Part shown: positions 22,778 through 34,830 of the stretch, one piece after another
Position numbering within the stretch: position 1 is the first letter of the stretch
Layout of the letters: each line of letters opens with the position of its first letter
Origin: Zantedeschia hybrid cultivar
Taxonomy: Eukaryota > Streptophyta > Magnoliopsida > Alismatales > Araceae
DNA length: 64,000 nt
Assembly: GCA_030544215.1 (NCBI GenBank)
Contig: JARZZO010000004.1
Location: 48,783,980 to 48,847,979, forward strand
Reading direction: 5' to 3'
Program-made: the position numbers and the translations under genes
The notes under the pieces: model-generated
The model's input: only the letters and a program-made list of their open reading frames with translations
Told to the model about the DNA's origin: nothing
The model's database searches: none

Positions 22778-22888
22778 CTGAAAGATCCACTTGTTCATGA
22801 TGATGACGGTCACATTAAACCCCCACCACTGGAGGATCGCGAGCAGGGAGCGGAAGGTGCCCCAGGACAGCCACCCCTTCTCCTCCAT
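22778..22888 (-). CDS. First coding exon of a GONST5/At1g77610-type nucleotide-sugar transporter
   Basis: From ATG 22886-22888, 37 codons read MEEKGWLS...RSLLAILQWWGF and then NVTVIIMNKWIFQ, ending in CAG followed by GT at 22777-22776 (CAG|GTTTGA donor). The QWWGFNVTVIIMNKWIFQ block is the first membrane segment of the triose-phosphate/nucleotide-sugar transporter family, and the exon break after that Gln suits the family. Proteins of this type move nucleotide sugars across the Golgi membrane. The G/C-rich codon use resembles the MATE gene and not the transposons. The next exon (normally KLDFKFPL...) is not recognisable within 22 kb to the left. The gene may have a giant retroelement-filled first intron, or it may be a remnant. 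The leader to the right (22889-23550) is GC-rich with a CT microsatellite. Confidence 0.75.
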
Positions 22889-23314
22889 GGCCTCCAGCAT
22901 ACCCTCGGATAGACCAGATCGGTCAACAGGGACAAGAATCACAAGCACGACACTATCAGATAGCCGAAGAACAACCAAGATCTGGAGATGCCGGAGTCGG
23001 AAGCCCGTGATGCGACAGCGACAGATGCAAATTGCAACGGCAGCCAAGAACCACCGGAGAGGACAGCCCCAGCCTCAATCGCTGCTGCTCCAAATCCCAC
23101 TCTCGCCTCCTTCCCATCAAATGGAGCGATGGCGGGAGGGGTGCCGCGCCCGCAGAAAGCTCACAAGATGGCAGCACCACAGAGCCACAGACGAGACCTC
23201 CGGAGGAGGAGGCTGGTTAGAGGGCGCTCGCCGGCCACGCCGCCATGGCCATTTGCTCCACGGCTCGCCCACCTCTGAACTCCACCAGATGGGGGTGGAG
23301 CCACGCCGCCCCAG

Positions 23315-23340
23315 ATCTCTCTCTCTCTCTCTCTCCTCTC
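23315..23340. repeat. CT/GA microsatellite in the transporter leader
   Basis: About 11 CT units (GA on the transporter's strand) lie ~430 bp upstream of the ATG at 22888. GA/CT tracts are frequent in 5' leaders and core promoters of plant genes. Confidence 0.8.
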
Positions 23341-23557
23341 TCCCTTCAGATGGCAACAGTCGAAACGGATCCACTGGAATGGAGACCGCGATAGGAGGGG
23401 ACGACCTCCTTATAAGATGCGAGGAAAAATTCGCATCCGATTCCGAAATAGATCCCGTATCGCAGGTGGAAAAGCGCATCGGCGATGCCACGTGGTACCT
23501 CGCATCGCTGGGCGGCAAGAAGAGGAGGAGTAGGCCTGGACCGTCGGGCTGTGCGAA

Positions 23558-23946
23558 TAGGGGTGTGCATAAAAACCGAAAAACCGAACCGAACCGTTCG
23601 GTTCGGTTCGGTTTGGAGTCAGGTTCGGTTCGGTTCGGTTTCACAAAGTTGTGAAATCGAACCGAACCGAAAAACCGAATAAATCGATTTTTTAAAGTAA
23701 ATAAGCATTTATATTAACATTATGTATATAAATGTTTTAATATTTTAATATCATATACATATTTATGTATAAATAAGTATTTTTTAAATATAATTTTAAT
23801 GTTAAATATATATATATACATTTAATATCAATAAAATATGAAAATTCGGTTTGAACCGAACCGAACCGAAATTTTTCGGTTCGGTTCGGTTCGGGTTGAA
23901 GAAATTTCCTCCAAAACCGAACCGAACCGAACCGTGCACACCCCTA
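23558..23946. mobile_element. hAT-like MITE upstream of the transporter exon
   Basis: Ends TAGGGGTGTGCA / TGCACACCCCTA are terminal inverted repeats, followed inward by runs of CCGAACCGAA / TTCGGTTCGG on both sides and an AT-rich core. Flanks TGTGCGAA / GCTGCGAA agree at 6 of 8 positions, as expected for an old 8 bp hAT duplication. Size 389 bp. It sits ~670 bp upstream of the minus-strand ATG, in the presumed promoter. Confidence 0.8.
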
Positions 23947-25240
23947 GCTGCGAATAGGGAGGCGGGTCCACCACGAAGGGGACTGGGGACGATCGTAACG
24001 GTTCGGATTGGACGGCGTCAAAGGTACGACGTTACGGCGCTTTTGAGGGCATTTATGAAAGGTTTCCGTTTCGGGGGTTTGTTGGTACCCGCGGCTGCAG
24101 CTCCCACCGTCTTCAATTGGACTATTAAATATAGGGATGTCGGGATTTTTGTATATATACTTCTCAAGATTATTATATAGGTTTTTTACATATATATCTC
24201 TTAAATACATCGTATTTTTACGTATATCCTAAATTTTCATGTATTAGCATCAATATTCCTAAAATCTTTAGAAAATTGCACTTATACCTTTTAATCTAAT
24301 GATTTTGTATAAATACTCTTGAATTCACTAATATTTTGCATATATATCCTTCAATTTACTAAAATCTTGTAATATGTATCCCCGCCACCTTCGATGATAT
24401 CATGATTTATGCAATATTTTTGACATATTTCATTTAAATTCACCTAAGTTTGAGGGAGGGGTATACACTTGCTAGACTTCCTTCTGACCGTGTATCCCGA
24501 TGCCTTCTTTGTTCATCATGAGCTCAAACAAGCAAGGATCCTTCTCTGAATTCTCCCTATAGTTCATCATGTAACCTGTATATTTATGCAGTATTATCAT
24601 TATTCTTAATTATATTTTGTTCTACTTTATTTTATTGTCATTTAAGAATTATATTTTAAGTAAAATATTTTCACCTAAATATATAATTTACACATTTTAT
24701 TTTTAACTAGTTTTTATCATACAAGGATATTGTGGTAAAACATTTCATATTTATGCATTAATTCAGCATGTTCATCAAACATATGCTTTATAACTATTTT
24801 TAGTACTTTTTTGTAGCGATGAGATTCTCAGGACCTCATTTTTTAGGGCAAAGGATGTCCCACTCACATAGAAAAGTGGTGAATCTGAGTCTCTCACTCG
24901 CCTTTTTTTTTGGTGAAATGATTACTTCAGCTATATTTTATGTAAGTAGAAACTTATTATGGTCTACGAAATGAGGTCCAGAAAATCTTTTCTTCTTCTT
25001 TTTTGTCTATGATATGCCAATTTCATTTCAGTCATTTGACCTAAGTACTGTGCAATTGAGGCCCGAGTTTTGAAAAGCCCACAGTTCGAACTCGATCAAG
25101 GCTGGTGGACCTAGGAGCAAATTGGGCGGCTTGCTAAAGCTTTATCAGGCCCATTAACTTTGCTTGGGTTTGTAATATGCGTGGGTGGAGCTGAACTTTC
25201 TTTTCGAATCTAACTTAAACCCACATTGACTTTAAGGTAG
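23947..25240. other. AT-rich DNA with short degenerate repeats
   Basis: Between 24140 and 24400, phrases like TTTGTATATATACTTCTCAAG and TTTTTACATATATATCTC recur every ~35-45 bp with much divergence. The rest shows no gene, RNA or element I recognise. Confidence 0.45.
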
Positions 25241-25244
25241 TCTT

Positions 25245-25525
25245 TTTTGTTCAATGGCACAGTGGCCGAGTATGTACATGTATTTACAAGCAACTAGGGA
25301 TCGAGCGGGAGACATCTTTCAGAACTTGAAGATAGTTCTGCACTGGTCGAGAAGTCTGTCTAATTAGGCGAGAATTCCAAATCCGTTTGATTATTTGGGG
25401 AAGCAATTCCACGGACCAAAAGATAAAGATTCCAACGGCACTTTAAACTGCATGACTAGAGAGTTTTTAGACTCCACCCATGATCGAACATGAGACCTCC
25501 CAATTGAGAGGCAAAATAGTCAAAC
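25245..25525 (-). mobile_element. tRNA-derived SINE, minus strand
   Basis: On the minus strand a B-box-like TGTTCGATCATG follows CTCTCAATTGGGAGG. The body includes GGAATTCTCGCCTAATTAGAC and ends with GTACATACTCGGCCACTGTGCC. The same body recurs at about 32.5, 33.9, 34.2 and 34.7 kb, which defines a family. Confidence 0.65.
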
Positions 25526-26617
25526 ACAAATCAAGGCTATGCAATAAATATGACTACAAAGGACGAAACGTCTTAAAATATTGAACAAGTAGGTGCACTC
25601 AGGAGTATAAGAGGGACATCTAAATAAACTTGAAATTAGACTTGAAATTGATGCACCTGGACTTAAAAACAATTCATGCGAAAACATTGTCAGATGGGTC
25701 AGACTTAGGGTCCAATATTCTACATAGTTGGGGGTGCATTTTAAGCAAGCATCCTAGATAACTGGCACATGGGCCAATTCCTGGCCCAAATTCTTAGGAG
25801 GTCTGATGAAGATTCCTTTGAGGTAAAATAGGATAGTGAATCTATAACCGGGCGAACATGACTAATTAGATCCGAATTTACTGGGCCCAAACGGACTCCA
25901 GGTGGAATAAGTTTGGATCAATCAGAATTAACCTGAATTCATTTGATCGTATTTGGGTTGCACCCAAGTTCAGATGCCGTTAATAGAACTTGTCAAATTG
26001 GAGAACGATCCAGGGAAGACCAGATTATGCAGGGCATGTTGGTGCTTCAATGCCTGGCATGGATATAAGTTAAGGTTTGTTTTGTTTTACGTAAAATATA
26101 TTTAAAGAAAAATAAAAAAAATATCTAATATTTATGAAAATATTTTCAGTTACTTTGCAAAAGAGAAATCAATCTCATCCCATGAATGTCAAAATAGAGA
26201 AAAAGGAGAGTCAACAAAATAAGTTTACGTTGACTAGAGTTTTCCGGATTACGCCATACTTTATTGTGCTACATTTTGCGACAAAAAGGTTTACATGCAG
26301 CTGATTTGACACGAAACCAAATGGATCCTTAGTGCCCTAGTGACTTGCACTGTGAAAAACTAATTTGTATATCGAATTCTTGTCACAGGGAATGGCTAAC
26401 TTGCGATAAGGTCGAGAGTAGATGTAGATTAAAAAAAGGGTAAAATCATTATAGAACAAAGAATGGGCTGGAGTCCGGACCAGTATAAATCCAAGTGTTT
26501 GCTATGGTTACGTGATGTGTACGAGTGCTTTGCTATCTCTCTTGCTTATTCGGTGCACTTCAACAAATTTTATTCTTGACAAATTCTATCATCCTCTTTC
26601 CTTGAAGTGTGCCAGAC
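25526..26617. other. No recognisable feature
   Basis: AT-rich DNA with scattered stops on both strands. A T/A-rich stretch near 26070-26160 may be part of a MITE, but its ends cannot be paired. Confidence 0.4.
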
Positions 26618-26812
26618 AGTGGCGGACGCAGAAACTTTGTCCAGTAGAGATATTAAGTCATATATATGACCGAGTCCGTGAGATTTTGGGTTGAGCCATA
26701 TGAGGTCTTAAGTTAGATCAATAGAGTCTTAGATTGGATCAATAGGATCCCGACTATATTGTATTGATCTAGATCAATGAGCCTGACAAAATCTAGTGAC
26801 GTTAACGTGAAG
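26618..26812 (+). repeat. Dispersed repeat, forward copy
   Basis: Starting at CAGTGGCGGACGCAGAAACTT and running to GACAAAATCTAGTGAC, this ~195 bp matches the reverse complement of about 36590-36812. It is built of short degenerate TGAGATTTTGG / TTGATCTAG phrases. The family is unknown to me. Confidence 0.6.
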
Positions 26813-28674
26813 GGGTAACTCTTTTTTGCAAGAATCTTTAAATTACTTGAAAAATGAACCATTGAGAAAAGCTTTGGGTTGCAGCGTTAGCTTCAGCTTT
26901 TATGTTTTCTATCTTTTATTATTTCACTGTCTAAAGGACTGAAATAGCAAAAAGGGACCCTGAACTAGTAGGTTCCATGTAGATCCCATACACTTCCATA
27001 ATTGTCGTCCTGACCCTAATCGCGAACTAGAGACAGAAACATATGATTCCAAGTTTCACTTGAAAAGAGCTTTTGCACATCTGGAAGGCTTTCAAGAGAG
27101 GTGTGTGTGTGACAGCAAGTGATAAAAAACGAGTATATAACGAATCAACCCGTAGTTATTTTGTATCAAAAAACGAGCATATAAGTATTTAGTGCCTTTT
27201 CATTACCCCCCATTTTTTCAAATTTTACGGTATTTCCTCATTATTTATATAGCTTTCTAGGTGTATAAGAGGTGATATTTACTCTGTATAAATCAATTTC
27301 ACCAGTTAGTTTATAAAAATTTGATTTTAACTCCTACTTTACATGTCTAATATTTGGTCCCTCATAAACCATAAACTAGTTGGTTAGGACATAACATTAG
27401 TACATGACAAACTTGTTGCTATTGATAAAATGTGTCAAAATATGGATTTCATTCTATCATAATATGCCTAAATTCCTGATCACTTATGATTTGTGTATTT
27501 CCGACAATTTTTAGTTTCGTATGCATCCTGATCTTAAAATTTCATTTTGCAATTATTGATTCTAAAAAAATAAGAAAAATCTTAAGATATTTCTATAAAA
27601 GGATAGTGTCATTTTAAAAGGTTTTTTGGATTGGTTCCGTTGTTAACATCCGCATTAGGTTAGGTTTAAATTTGTAAAGTGGGCAAATAACGTAAGGTGG
27701 GATGTATTGAATCAATGTTCCCCTGCACCATAACCATGGACCACGAAATTGTCCACGTATCTTGGTGTTATGCTGCGTTTGTTAGGTTTTCTTGTGTCTG
27801 TCCATTAAAGTAAGTGGTAACATGAACTTTGTTTTGTTTGAACATGTATTTAGTAAGAATATAATATTCAAATACTCTTAAAAATATAAAGGAAACATAT
27901 TACCTGTACCTTAGCTGAGTAAATTTGATTCGTTTTGTATGGCTTATGAATTATGGATCAGGCCTTGTGTGTTATTGGAGACAACATGTATGTATACTTT
28001 CTGTATGGACTTTCTTCTTAGGTATTTGTACATGACAGCATATGCATCAAGTGAGATGAGTAGGAGTATTTAAATCCGCTATGAGAAATACTTCCAAGAT
28101 CATATAAGAATACATCTTTGTGAGCATGAATTATTTTAATGTTGTGTGATTCGCTTGTAAAATTAAGATCACAACTTATTAAAAGTTTCGATGTACATTT
28201 ACATACTATGTGAATTTTGTATGTTATACTATATTAGATACCTGTCGGAAGTTTGGAAATCTTCCATGTCGGCAAAATTCACTGCTTTGGTTAACATTTT
28301 GCATGTGTGAGATGTTAGAGTTATCTAACAAGCCAAAATCTAAATGATGTCAATTTTTTCTGAAAGATGAATACACTTGATATAAATTAAAATTTCACTC
28401 GGTGTACGAAATTCGCAAATATTAATCTAAAGATCATTCTTATAAATGGGAAATCTGCTCATGATATTCTGCCTTTTTCTATTAAAATTCAGCACAAGAT
28501 ATGATTGATCTATATCCATTGCCACATACCTCGTTGAGTAGAGCCAAATCCAAAGATTATCCACATCATCATCATATTTAGTTAAGTCTAGTCAAATTGT
28601 AACTTAATCGCATTGACCTTTTTATTTTGAGATTGTGTGCAAAGAAACATCTCCTCACATTAAAGGCTATTCAT
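26813..28674. other. No recognisable feature
   Basis: AT-rich DNA without supported genes. A small GTGTGTGTG run occurs near 27100. No tRNA or element termini were recognised. Confidence 0.45.
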
Positions 28675-28745
28675 GTATAAAACGGATTCGAACCCAGCTC
28701 TCTAGAGTTCGGAGGAGAGGATCTTCATGCCTGTCGCTAGACTAC
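28675..28745 (-). mobile_element. tRNA-like SINE head remnant
   Basis: On the minus strand TAGTCTAGCGACAGGC resembles an A box, and GGGTTCGAATCC, ~40 bp on, is a perfect B box. The flanks do not pair into an acceptor stem, so it is a SINE or tRNA remnant and not a tRNA gene. Confidence 0.45.
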
Positions 28746-28889
28746 TGACAAAGAAAAAGAGCTAAAAATAAGAGGGGGGCATTAACTGGCGGCTGCCTGA
28801 TGGGTTTCAGGCGAGGGCTGTAAGCATCACGGGTAGGGTAGACCTATATCTGGATAGAGTAACACTTGCTGTATTAATCTTCAGTGCTG

Positions 28890-29172
28890 TACCGACGGTC
28901 AATATAGTAGGTAAATAAAAAAAATATTTTAAATTTTTCTTAAATAGGTCCCGTGGTGTCTTATATATCCATACAGGTTGATCTCCGAGTTGACGACCAA
29001 AAAAAATCTAAAAAGAAAGATCGAGCTTAGAGTTAAAAGTCTTTGTTACTGTTCATTGAGGTTCGATTTTTAATTTTTCAGATTTTTTTAGATGTACGGA
29101 CAAGTACAACATTTCCGGGTCTACTTAATTTTTTTTTAACTTTTTTTACCCCCACTGTACTGACCCTTAGTG
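28890..29172. mobile_element. Foldback MITE with 10 bp target duplication
   Basis: TTCAGTGCTG flanks the element on both sides (28880-28889 and 29173-29182). The ends pair (GGTCAATATAGTAGGTAAA against the complement of TTACCCCCACTGTACTGACC), and the middle contains TACTGTTCATTGAGG. Size 283 bp, non-coding. The duplication length suits a Mutator-like mobiliser. Confidence 0.75.
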
Positions 29173-29182
29173 TTCAGTGCTG

Positions 29183-31624
29183 CAAGCGCCGTCACTCATC
29201 CGGATGACCATACCAGATAAGGTGGCAGACAGAGTAGACGGGATGCACGCCATTGGGCACTGTCGTGCACTACGTGGTTCGTGCGCCACTGGCTGCAGCT
29301 AAGCGGTGCGCTGCCCTGCCTCACAGTGCACAAGGCGCAGCCCCATAGTGCCGCTTGCCAGCGCGCCGGGTGCTTCCCTGTTGGGTGGCCGTGTGGTTGT
29401 TATGATCCTGACTGGGCCCATTTAGTTTTGGGCCCAGGCCAATCTAATTTCTTTGTCCCAAGGATTTAAAAGGGATATTTGAACTGTTTTATAAATCTAT
29501 CTCGGTATAGACGTAATTGCAGTTGATATTTAAGCAAACAAAATAAGATATAGGTTAGAGCATGTTAAAACTTGTGTTTTTGCCCTATTTTAATTAATTT
29601 TACCATGATTATGATCATTGAAATTTTTGCAGTAATTGTCAAAATTTTATTTCTATTAACTATGCCTGCATTGAGCCCTTACTCATGAATCATATCACTC
29701 ATTAAATTATAGGAAATGCAGACATAATTATATGAATCGAAAACAAAAATAGTTGTTTTTATATCCGCTAGCCTATTTTCATTTTTTAATTATCATGTAT
29801 CCCTATATATATATATATATGATTTTACTTTATAAGGTAAAAATCAAACCCATTAAATGGATCCCTCTCATATCTAATGGTGAGAATAAATCTTAACAAT
29901 TTGACAAAAGTAAGGCCACAGTAAGAAATAGAAAACTTTTAAAAAATTTAATATGATTTTCTGGTGTATAATTTGAATAGATTCATACACAAATTTAGAT
30001 CAATAGATAAAGTGGATTTTAAGATTCAAAGTTCATAGATCTAAGAATTTACGTAAATTAAAATTTTGTGGGTTTGAAATTTTCAACTATTAGAAGAAAG
30101 TTTATGACAAGTGAATAGTAACAGTGATTGAAAATAATTTGTTTAATGCTGATAACAGCAGGAACTTCCGTTTATTTCTATTTTCGTTTTCAAAAAAAGT
30201 ATAAATAGATGTAAAAATAAAAACACTCATTTCTAGTTTCATTTTTATCTCTATAAATTTTATAAAAAATAAAAATGAAAGGTACTAATTCGATTTCCAT
30301 CTCTTACCCTCTTGCAAGTTGAAGCCCTGCTTCCGTCTCCTACCAGGTTGCAGCCCTACCTAAGATGAAAGCAGCCAAAAGAGCCCTGAGAGGTGGATGT
30401 GTCATGGACCGTGGAGTTTTGCTTGCTTCTACTTCATTAGTAATGTACCATAAATTTGTGAGTTTTTTAAAAGAATTATGATTTAATTATATTTTTATTT
30501 GAACTTTTTTACAGATAAATTATAATTATCAAAATAATCTTAAAAACCTTCATGTATAACTTTAGAAAATCGGGATTCACTCATGAATTTTCAAAGAAGC
30601 CAACATTAAAGGAAAGAAACTTATTTATTAACACATCTATGATGTATTTTAATATTATACTTATATATTAAAAATTAACATTGTTTCACATTTTCTTTCA
30701 CAAAATAGCAGATTTTTTTTATTAACTTAACATTTTTTTTTTCTTTACATTGATTTATCTGAATGTACACCTGGTGACATCATTTATAAGTTGCACCAAA
30801 AGAAGCTATGGATGTAATAACAAAGAGGGCGATCTTTTAAATGTGTTGGAGATTTTTTTTCTTATGTGAAGGAGCAGGATCAAACATACGCAATTGAAGA
30901 AGATTCGATCGAGTTGACATCTTTTAAATGTGTTCCCCGTTAAAATAGTCTTACATCGGGAAAAGGACAAAATCAAAAAGTATTTAGAAGATGATGCCTA
31001 CTCCTATTATTCCCTTAAAGTTTTTAGTTAGATGGCCCAATAACCTCACATTCCTTTCGTTATTCTAGCCTAAAATCAACAGTAGATAGGAGGCTTGATT
31101 TTTCAACTTATTGTTCTAACATAAAGTTCCACACTCTGCTATCCTATTTCTTAAGCATTATTTGCAACGGAAAGTGAATATAGACTTGGTATTCTTTTCA
31201 AGTCATTTGCGGCGCCCATGGTTTCTTAAATGAGAACAACTTGCTGTATCGTCAGGAGTTATTACGTCTTTTAGCAGTGCTTTTACTTTAATTTTTTTTC
31301 TTAAATTTTATTTAGCACAACTGACTGTACGATCATATAAAGTGGATTAGGGTTGATAAAAAAAATAAGCAGAAAAGAGAATAGAAGAAGAAACCTACAT
31401 ACAAATTTAAATGCCTACCCCTTCTATCACCGTCTTGGTACTACCTTCTAAAACGAGGTTTGTAAGTACAAGAAAGTAACTACATCCCATACTAATTTTT
31501 TCTCTGTTATAATATTTTTTGGTAGGTATTTCCCTACTATGATAAATAGCGACTCCAAGAAAAACCACCGAATTTCTTTGAGTCTAAACTGAACACTTAG
31601 GGGTGGGGGACAACTCCACCACAT
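29183..31624. other. AT-rich DNA without recognised genes
   Basis: A GC-rich island near 29230-29400 has a 62-codon open frame without motifs. A TA microsatellite lies at about 29803-29822. The rest is AT-rich with poly-T and poly-A runs and no supported feature. Confidence 0.4.
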
Positions 31625-32020
31625 GTGGTGTTGACACCAATCTTCCAAAAGAGTGATGTTTGCACTGCATCTGGTGCAACAAGTTGCTGCATCTCACATA
31701 GTGTAGTCTATTTTTTTTTAAACTTTTTTTATGATTGATTCCATCATGTTCGACATGCCCTATAATCTGATTTTCAGTTAGACGATTCAAAAAATTTTAA
31801 AAATAAAAATCTAACTCTAGTAAATAGTGAAAAAACACTTTTTAATGGGCCAACCCAACAAATTAAGGCTCGACTTTTTATTTATTTTTTATTTTTTTAG
31901 TTCTCCAATAAGAGATGAGATTGTACAGACACATAAAGTATAATGAAGCCGACCATAAAAAATTTAAAAATATAAAATGATAAAAAATTAGGCTACACCC
32001 TATCCCATAAAGTGCAGCAG
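31625..32020. mobile_element. Probable foldback MITE
   Basis: TTGCTGCATCTCACATAGTG with TGTAGTCTATTTTTT near 31690-31720 pairs with the complement of AATTAGGCTACACCC with AAGTGCAGCAGG near 31988-32022. Internal GTCTAACTG-like and poly-T/A arms resemble the elements at 28.9 and 33.0 kb. Exact ends and duplication are not resolved. Confidence 0.5.
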
Positions 32021-32467
32021 GTATTACTCCTTCCAAAATGAAAATTGACACGACGGCATTGTGATGCCAAAGTCACTCTAGATTTTGTGCCTTGGCTCAA
32101 AGACATTTTTCTTTTACTCCAACAACTAAGATATCTTCTAAATATGAGATATATCTTAATAAAATAGAAATTTTGCATATCTTCAAATGTTGTGACAATA
32201 ATCTCCTTGTATTATTTTATTTGTAATAACATGAGATAAACTGTTTATATTATGGTGTGATATCATATAAAACAATTAACCCATCATGTAAAAGTGCAAT
32301 AAAAAGAGGTCGATCTCATCGTGGAGTGCTCCACATTGTCACAAATCAGAGGGTGTCAATTATGAAGGCCGTTCCCGTAGAACTGATAGCATCAACAGCA
32401 ACAAGAGCTGACATGTCATCAACAGAAAGCAAGTCTTCTCACGTCATAAGTTAGAGAAGAAGAATGA

Positions 32468-32880
32468 ACCAGTTGCTTAGTGCAGTTGGTTCACAAGGGA
32501 GGTCTCAGGTTCGATTCTCGGTTGGGGCCTAAAAAACCCTCCAGTTATATGGCCTCAGTGCTATATGAATATTTATCCCTTGGTTTATAGAATTACTTCT
32601 CTAGAAATTTAACGGACCTAGAATTATCGTCTAATTAGGCGGACCCTTCGACCCGGCTGAAAATATCTCCTTTGGAGGAAATCTCGGGTTCCGTTTGAAC
32701 CTCGGTCGCTTATAAATAACTCATATACCTTCTGATAATTCAATTCTGTATGTCTAAAGACATTAGACGGTTCAGATGCGCGGATCCAAACAATCTCGTT
32801 CCCAATGTTAGTTACTTCTTGTACCACCACCGTAAAATTTTCCACATATATAGAAGAAAGTGATGGATTGCCCATTAATT
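32468..32880 (+). mobile_element. tRNA-derived SINE, plus strand
   Basis: CAGTTGCTTAGTGCAGTTGGT (A-box region) is followed by GGTTCGATTC at 32508-32517 (B box), a spacing of ~35 bp as in Pol III promoters. The body contains ATTATCGTCTAATTAGGCGGAC, which matches the copies at 25.3, 33.9, 34.3 and 34.7 kb. It is the most complete head in the window. Confidence 0.7.
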
Positions 32881-33031
32881 ACAGGAAAGATTAGGACTTG
32901 AAACCTTCCTCTTTCCAGGTTTGTTGGGCGGCCCATATGAGATGAAAGGGAAAGATGGACTATCAAACCCACAGTTTAGACGGACACATGGACGGTAATG
33001 GGTCGGGTGGATTATCTGTTCAGATCCACAT

Positions 33032-33404
33032 GAGTAATATTTACTGTAATGTCCTTCAATTTCAATGAAGACATTGCAGTCGGTAAAAGAAAAAAAAAAT
33101 TTAATTTTTTTTTAAGTCGGCCCCGAGATGTCTTATCCAGTTGTACATGCCTGATCCGACGACCTAAAAAAATCTGAAAAATAAAAAAATCGACCTAATG
33201 AACAGCCAAAAATGCCTTTTAATGGGCCGAGTCTAATAACAATTTTTTAGTTTTCAAAACTTTTTGGATCGTCTGCTCGGACATAGCACTGTACGGACAG
33301 TTAGGATACCTCGGGGCCGACCTAGATTTTTTTATTTTATTTTTATTTATCTACTGCAATGCCCCTACGTACAACCTACAGTGGCGTTACAACAAATATT
33401 ACTC
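33032..33404. mobile_element. Foldback MITE with target duplication TCCACAT
   Basis: TCCACAT occurs immediately outside both ends (33025-33031, 33405-33411). The ends GAGTAATATTT / AAATATTACTC are inverted. Homology between the arms continues inward through ATTGCAGT and GTCGGCCCCGAG, giving arms of well over 100 bp. Size 373 bp. Same general design as the 28.9 kb element. Confidence 0.85.
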
Positions 33405-33689
33405 TCCACATAATGATATCATAGCTGCTATGTTATAGAACTTAAATCGATCTGCACGCAAGGGAACATGTTAAAATAATGTTACATTTGAAAAAGAAAA
33501 AAATAAATAATATTTTAAATAATGATGTCTGTTGTAATCAACGCCTTGAAATTTTGAATTGAACCATCCAATAATTTTCACGCGCCGTATACGTCCATAT
33601 TTGGACTGTTTAGTATACATTTAATCAGATGGTCCTAGAGATTTCTGACAAATATATATGTCCCGATATTAGGAGTCATTTGGTGTATC

Positions 33690-34600
33690 ATTAAATGTTA
33701 TAAAATGACATAAAATACCGTAAAATGATATTTTTTATATTTGGAGTGCCATAAATTATTTTAAATTATGTTTTATATACTAGTAATAACGTAAATTTTC
33801 GTATTTTGAAACCTGTTGACCATTTGATACGCTTTCTGTCTGATTTTGGTTTTCAGCTTTTTTTTTTTTTTTTTCTTTTTTTTATCAGTGACACAGTAGC
33901 CAAGTATGTACAGGTATTTACAAACTACTAGGGATCGATCTCGAGATATCCTCCAAAGTTGGAGATAGTTCTGTGCCGGTCTAGACCTAATTAGACGAGA
34001 ATTTCATATCCGCCTAATTATCTAGAGAAGTAAATGTTATAAAATGACATAAAATATCATAAAATGATATTTTTTATATTTGGAGTGTCGCAAATTATTT
34101 TAAATCATTTTTTATATACTAGTAATATCATAAATTTTCGTATTTCTTAACCTGTTGACCATGCGATACGCTTTCTGTCTGATTTTGGTTTTCAGCTTTT
34201 CTTTTTTTTTTGATCAGAGTGGGACAGTGGCCATGTATGTACAGATATTTACAAGTGACCAGAGATCGATCCTGAGATATCTTTCAAAGTTGGATATAGT
34301 TCCGCGCCGGTCGAGAAGTCTGCCTAATTAAACGAGAATTCTAGGTCCGCCTGATTATCCGGAGAAGTAAATGTTATAAAATGACATAAAAATATCATAA
34401 AATGATATTTTTTATATTTGGAGTGTCGTAAATTATTTTAGATTATTGTTTATATATTAGTAATATCGTAAATTTTCGTATTTCAAAACCTGTTGACCAT
34501 GCGATATGCTTTATGTCTGATTTTGGTTTTCAGTTTTTTTTTAATTTTTTTATTGATTTTGGTTTTCAGCTTTATTTACTTATTTATATATATATATTTT
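33690..34600. repeat. Tandem array of ~338 bp units containing a SINE fragment
   Basis: AAATGTTATAAAATGACATAAAAT recurs at about 33692, 34030 and 34368. ACCTGTTGAC recurs at 33811, 34150 and 34488 (periods 339 and 338). Each of the first two units contains the same minus-strand SINE tail cut at AGAAGTAA. The third unit runs into a longer SINE copy at 34600-34830. Confidence 0.85.
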
Positions 34601-34830
34601 TTTATCAATGACACAATGGTCATGTATGTACATGGTATTTACAAGCGACCAAGACGAGAATTTCAGGTCCGCCTGATTATCGGAGAAAGTAATCTTACGG
34701 ATCAAGGGATAAAAGATCCCAACAATACTATAGGTCGTATGACTGGAGAGTTTTTAGGCTCCAATAAAGATCGAACCTGTGACCTCTCAATTGAGAGGCA
34801 AGTGATGAACCAACTGTCCCAAGGCAGCTG
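34600..34830 (-). mobile_element. tRNA-derived SINE, minus strand, at the end of the tandem array
   Basis: The B box reads GATCGAACC on + at 34769-34777, and an A-box region overlaps CCAACTGTCCCAAGGCAG near 34806-34825. The body matches the other family members but has a deletion after CAAGCGACCA. Confidence 0.65.

Noticed and set aside
22598..23654. Plus-strand open frames up to 287 codons around the transporter exon
   Set aside because: They lie opposite the transporter exon and its GC-rich leader and run into the MITE. Composition is Arg/Ser/Pro-rich without motifs.
28675..28745. Minus-strand tRNA gene
   Set aside because: A and B boxes are present, but the ends do not pair into an acceptor stem and no anticodon arm forms. 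It is better explained as a SINE head.
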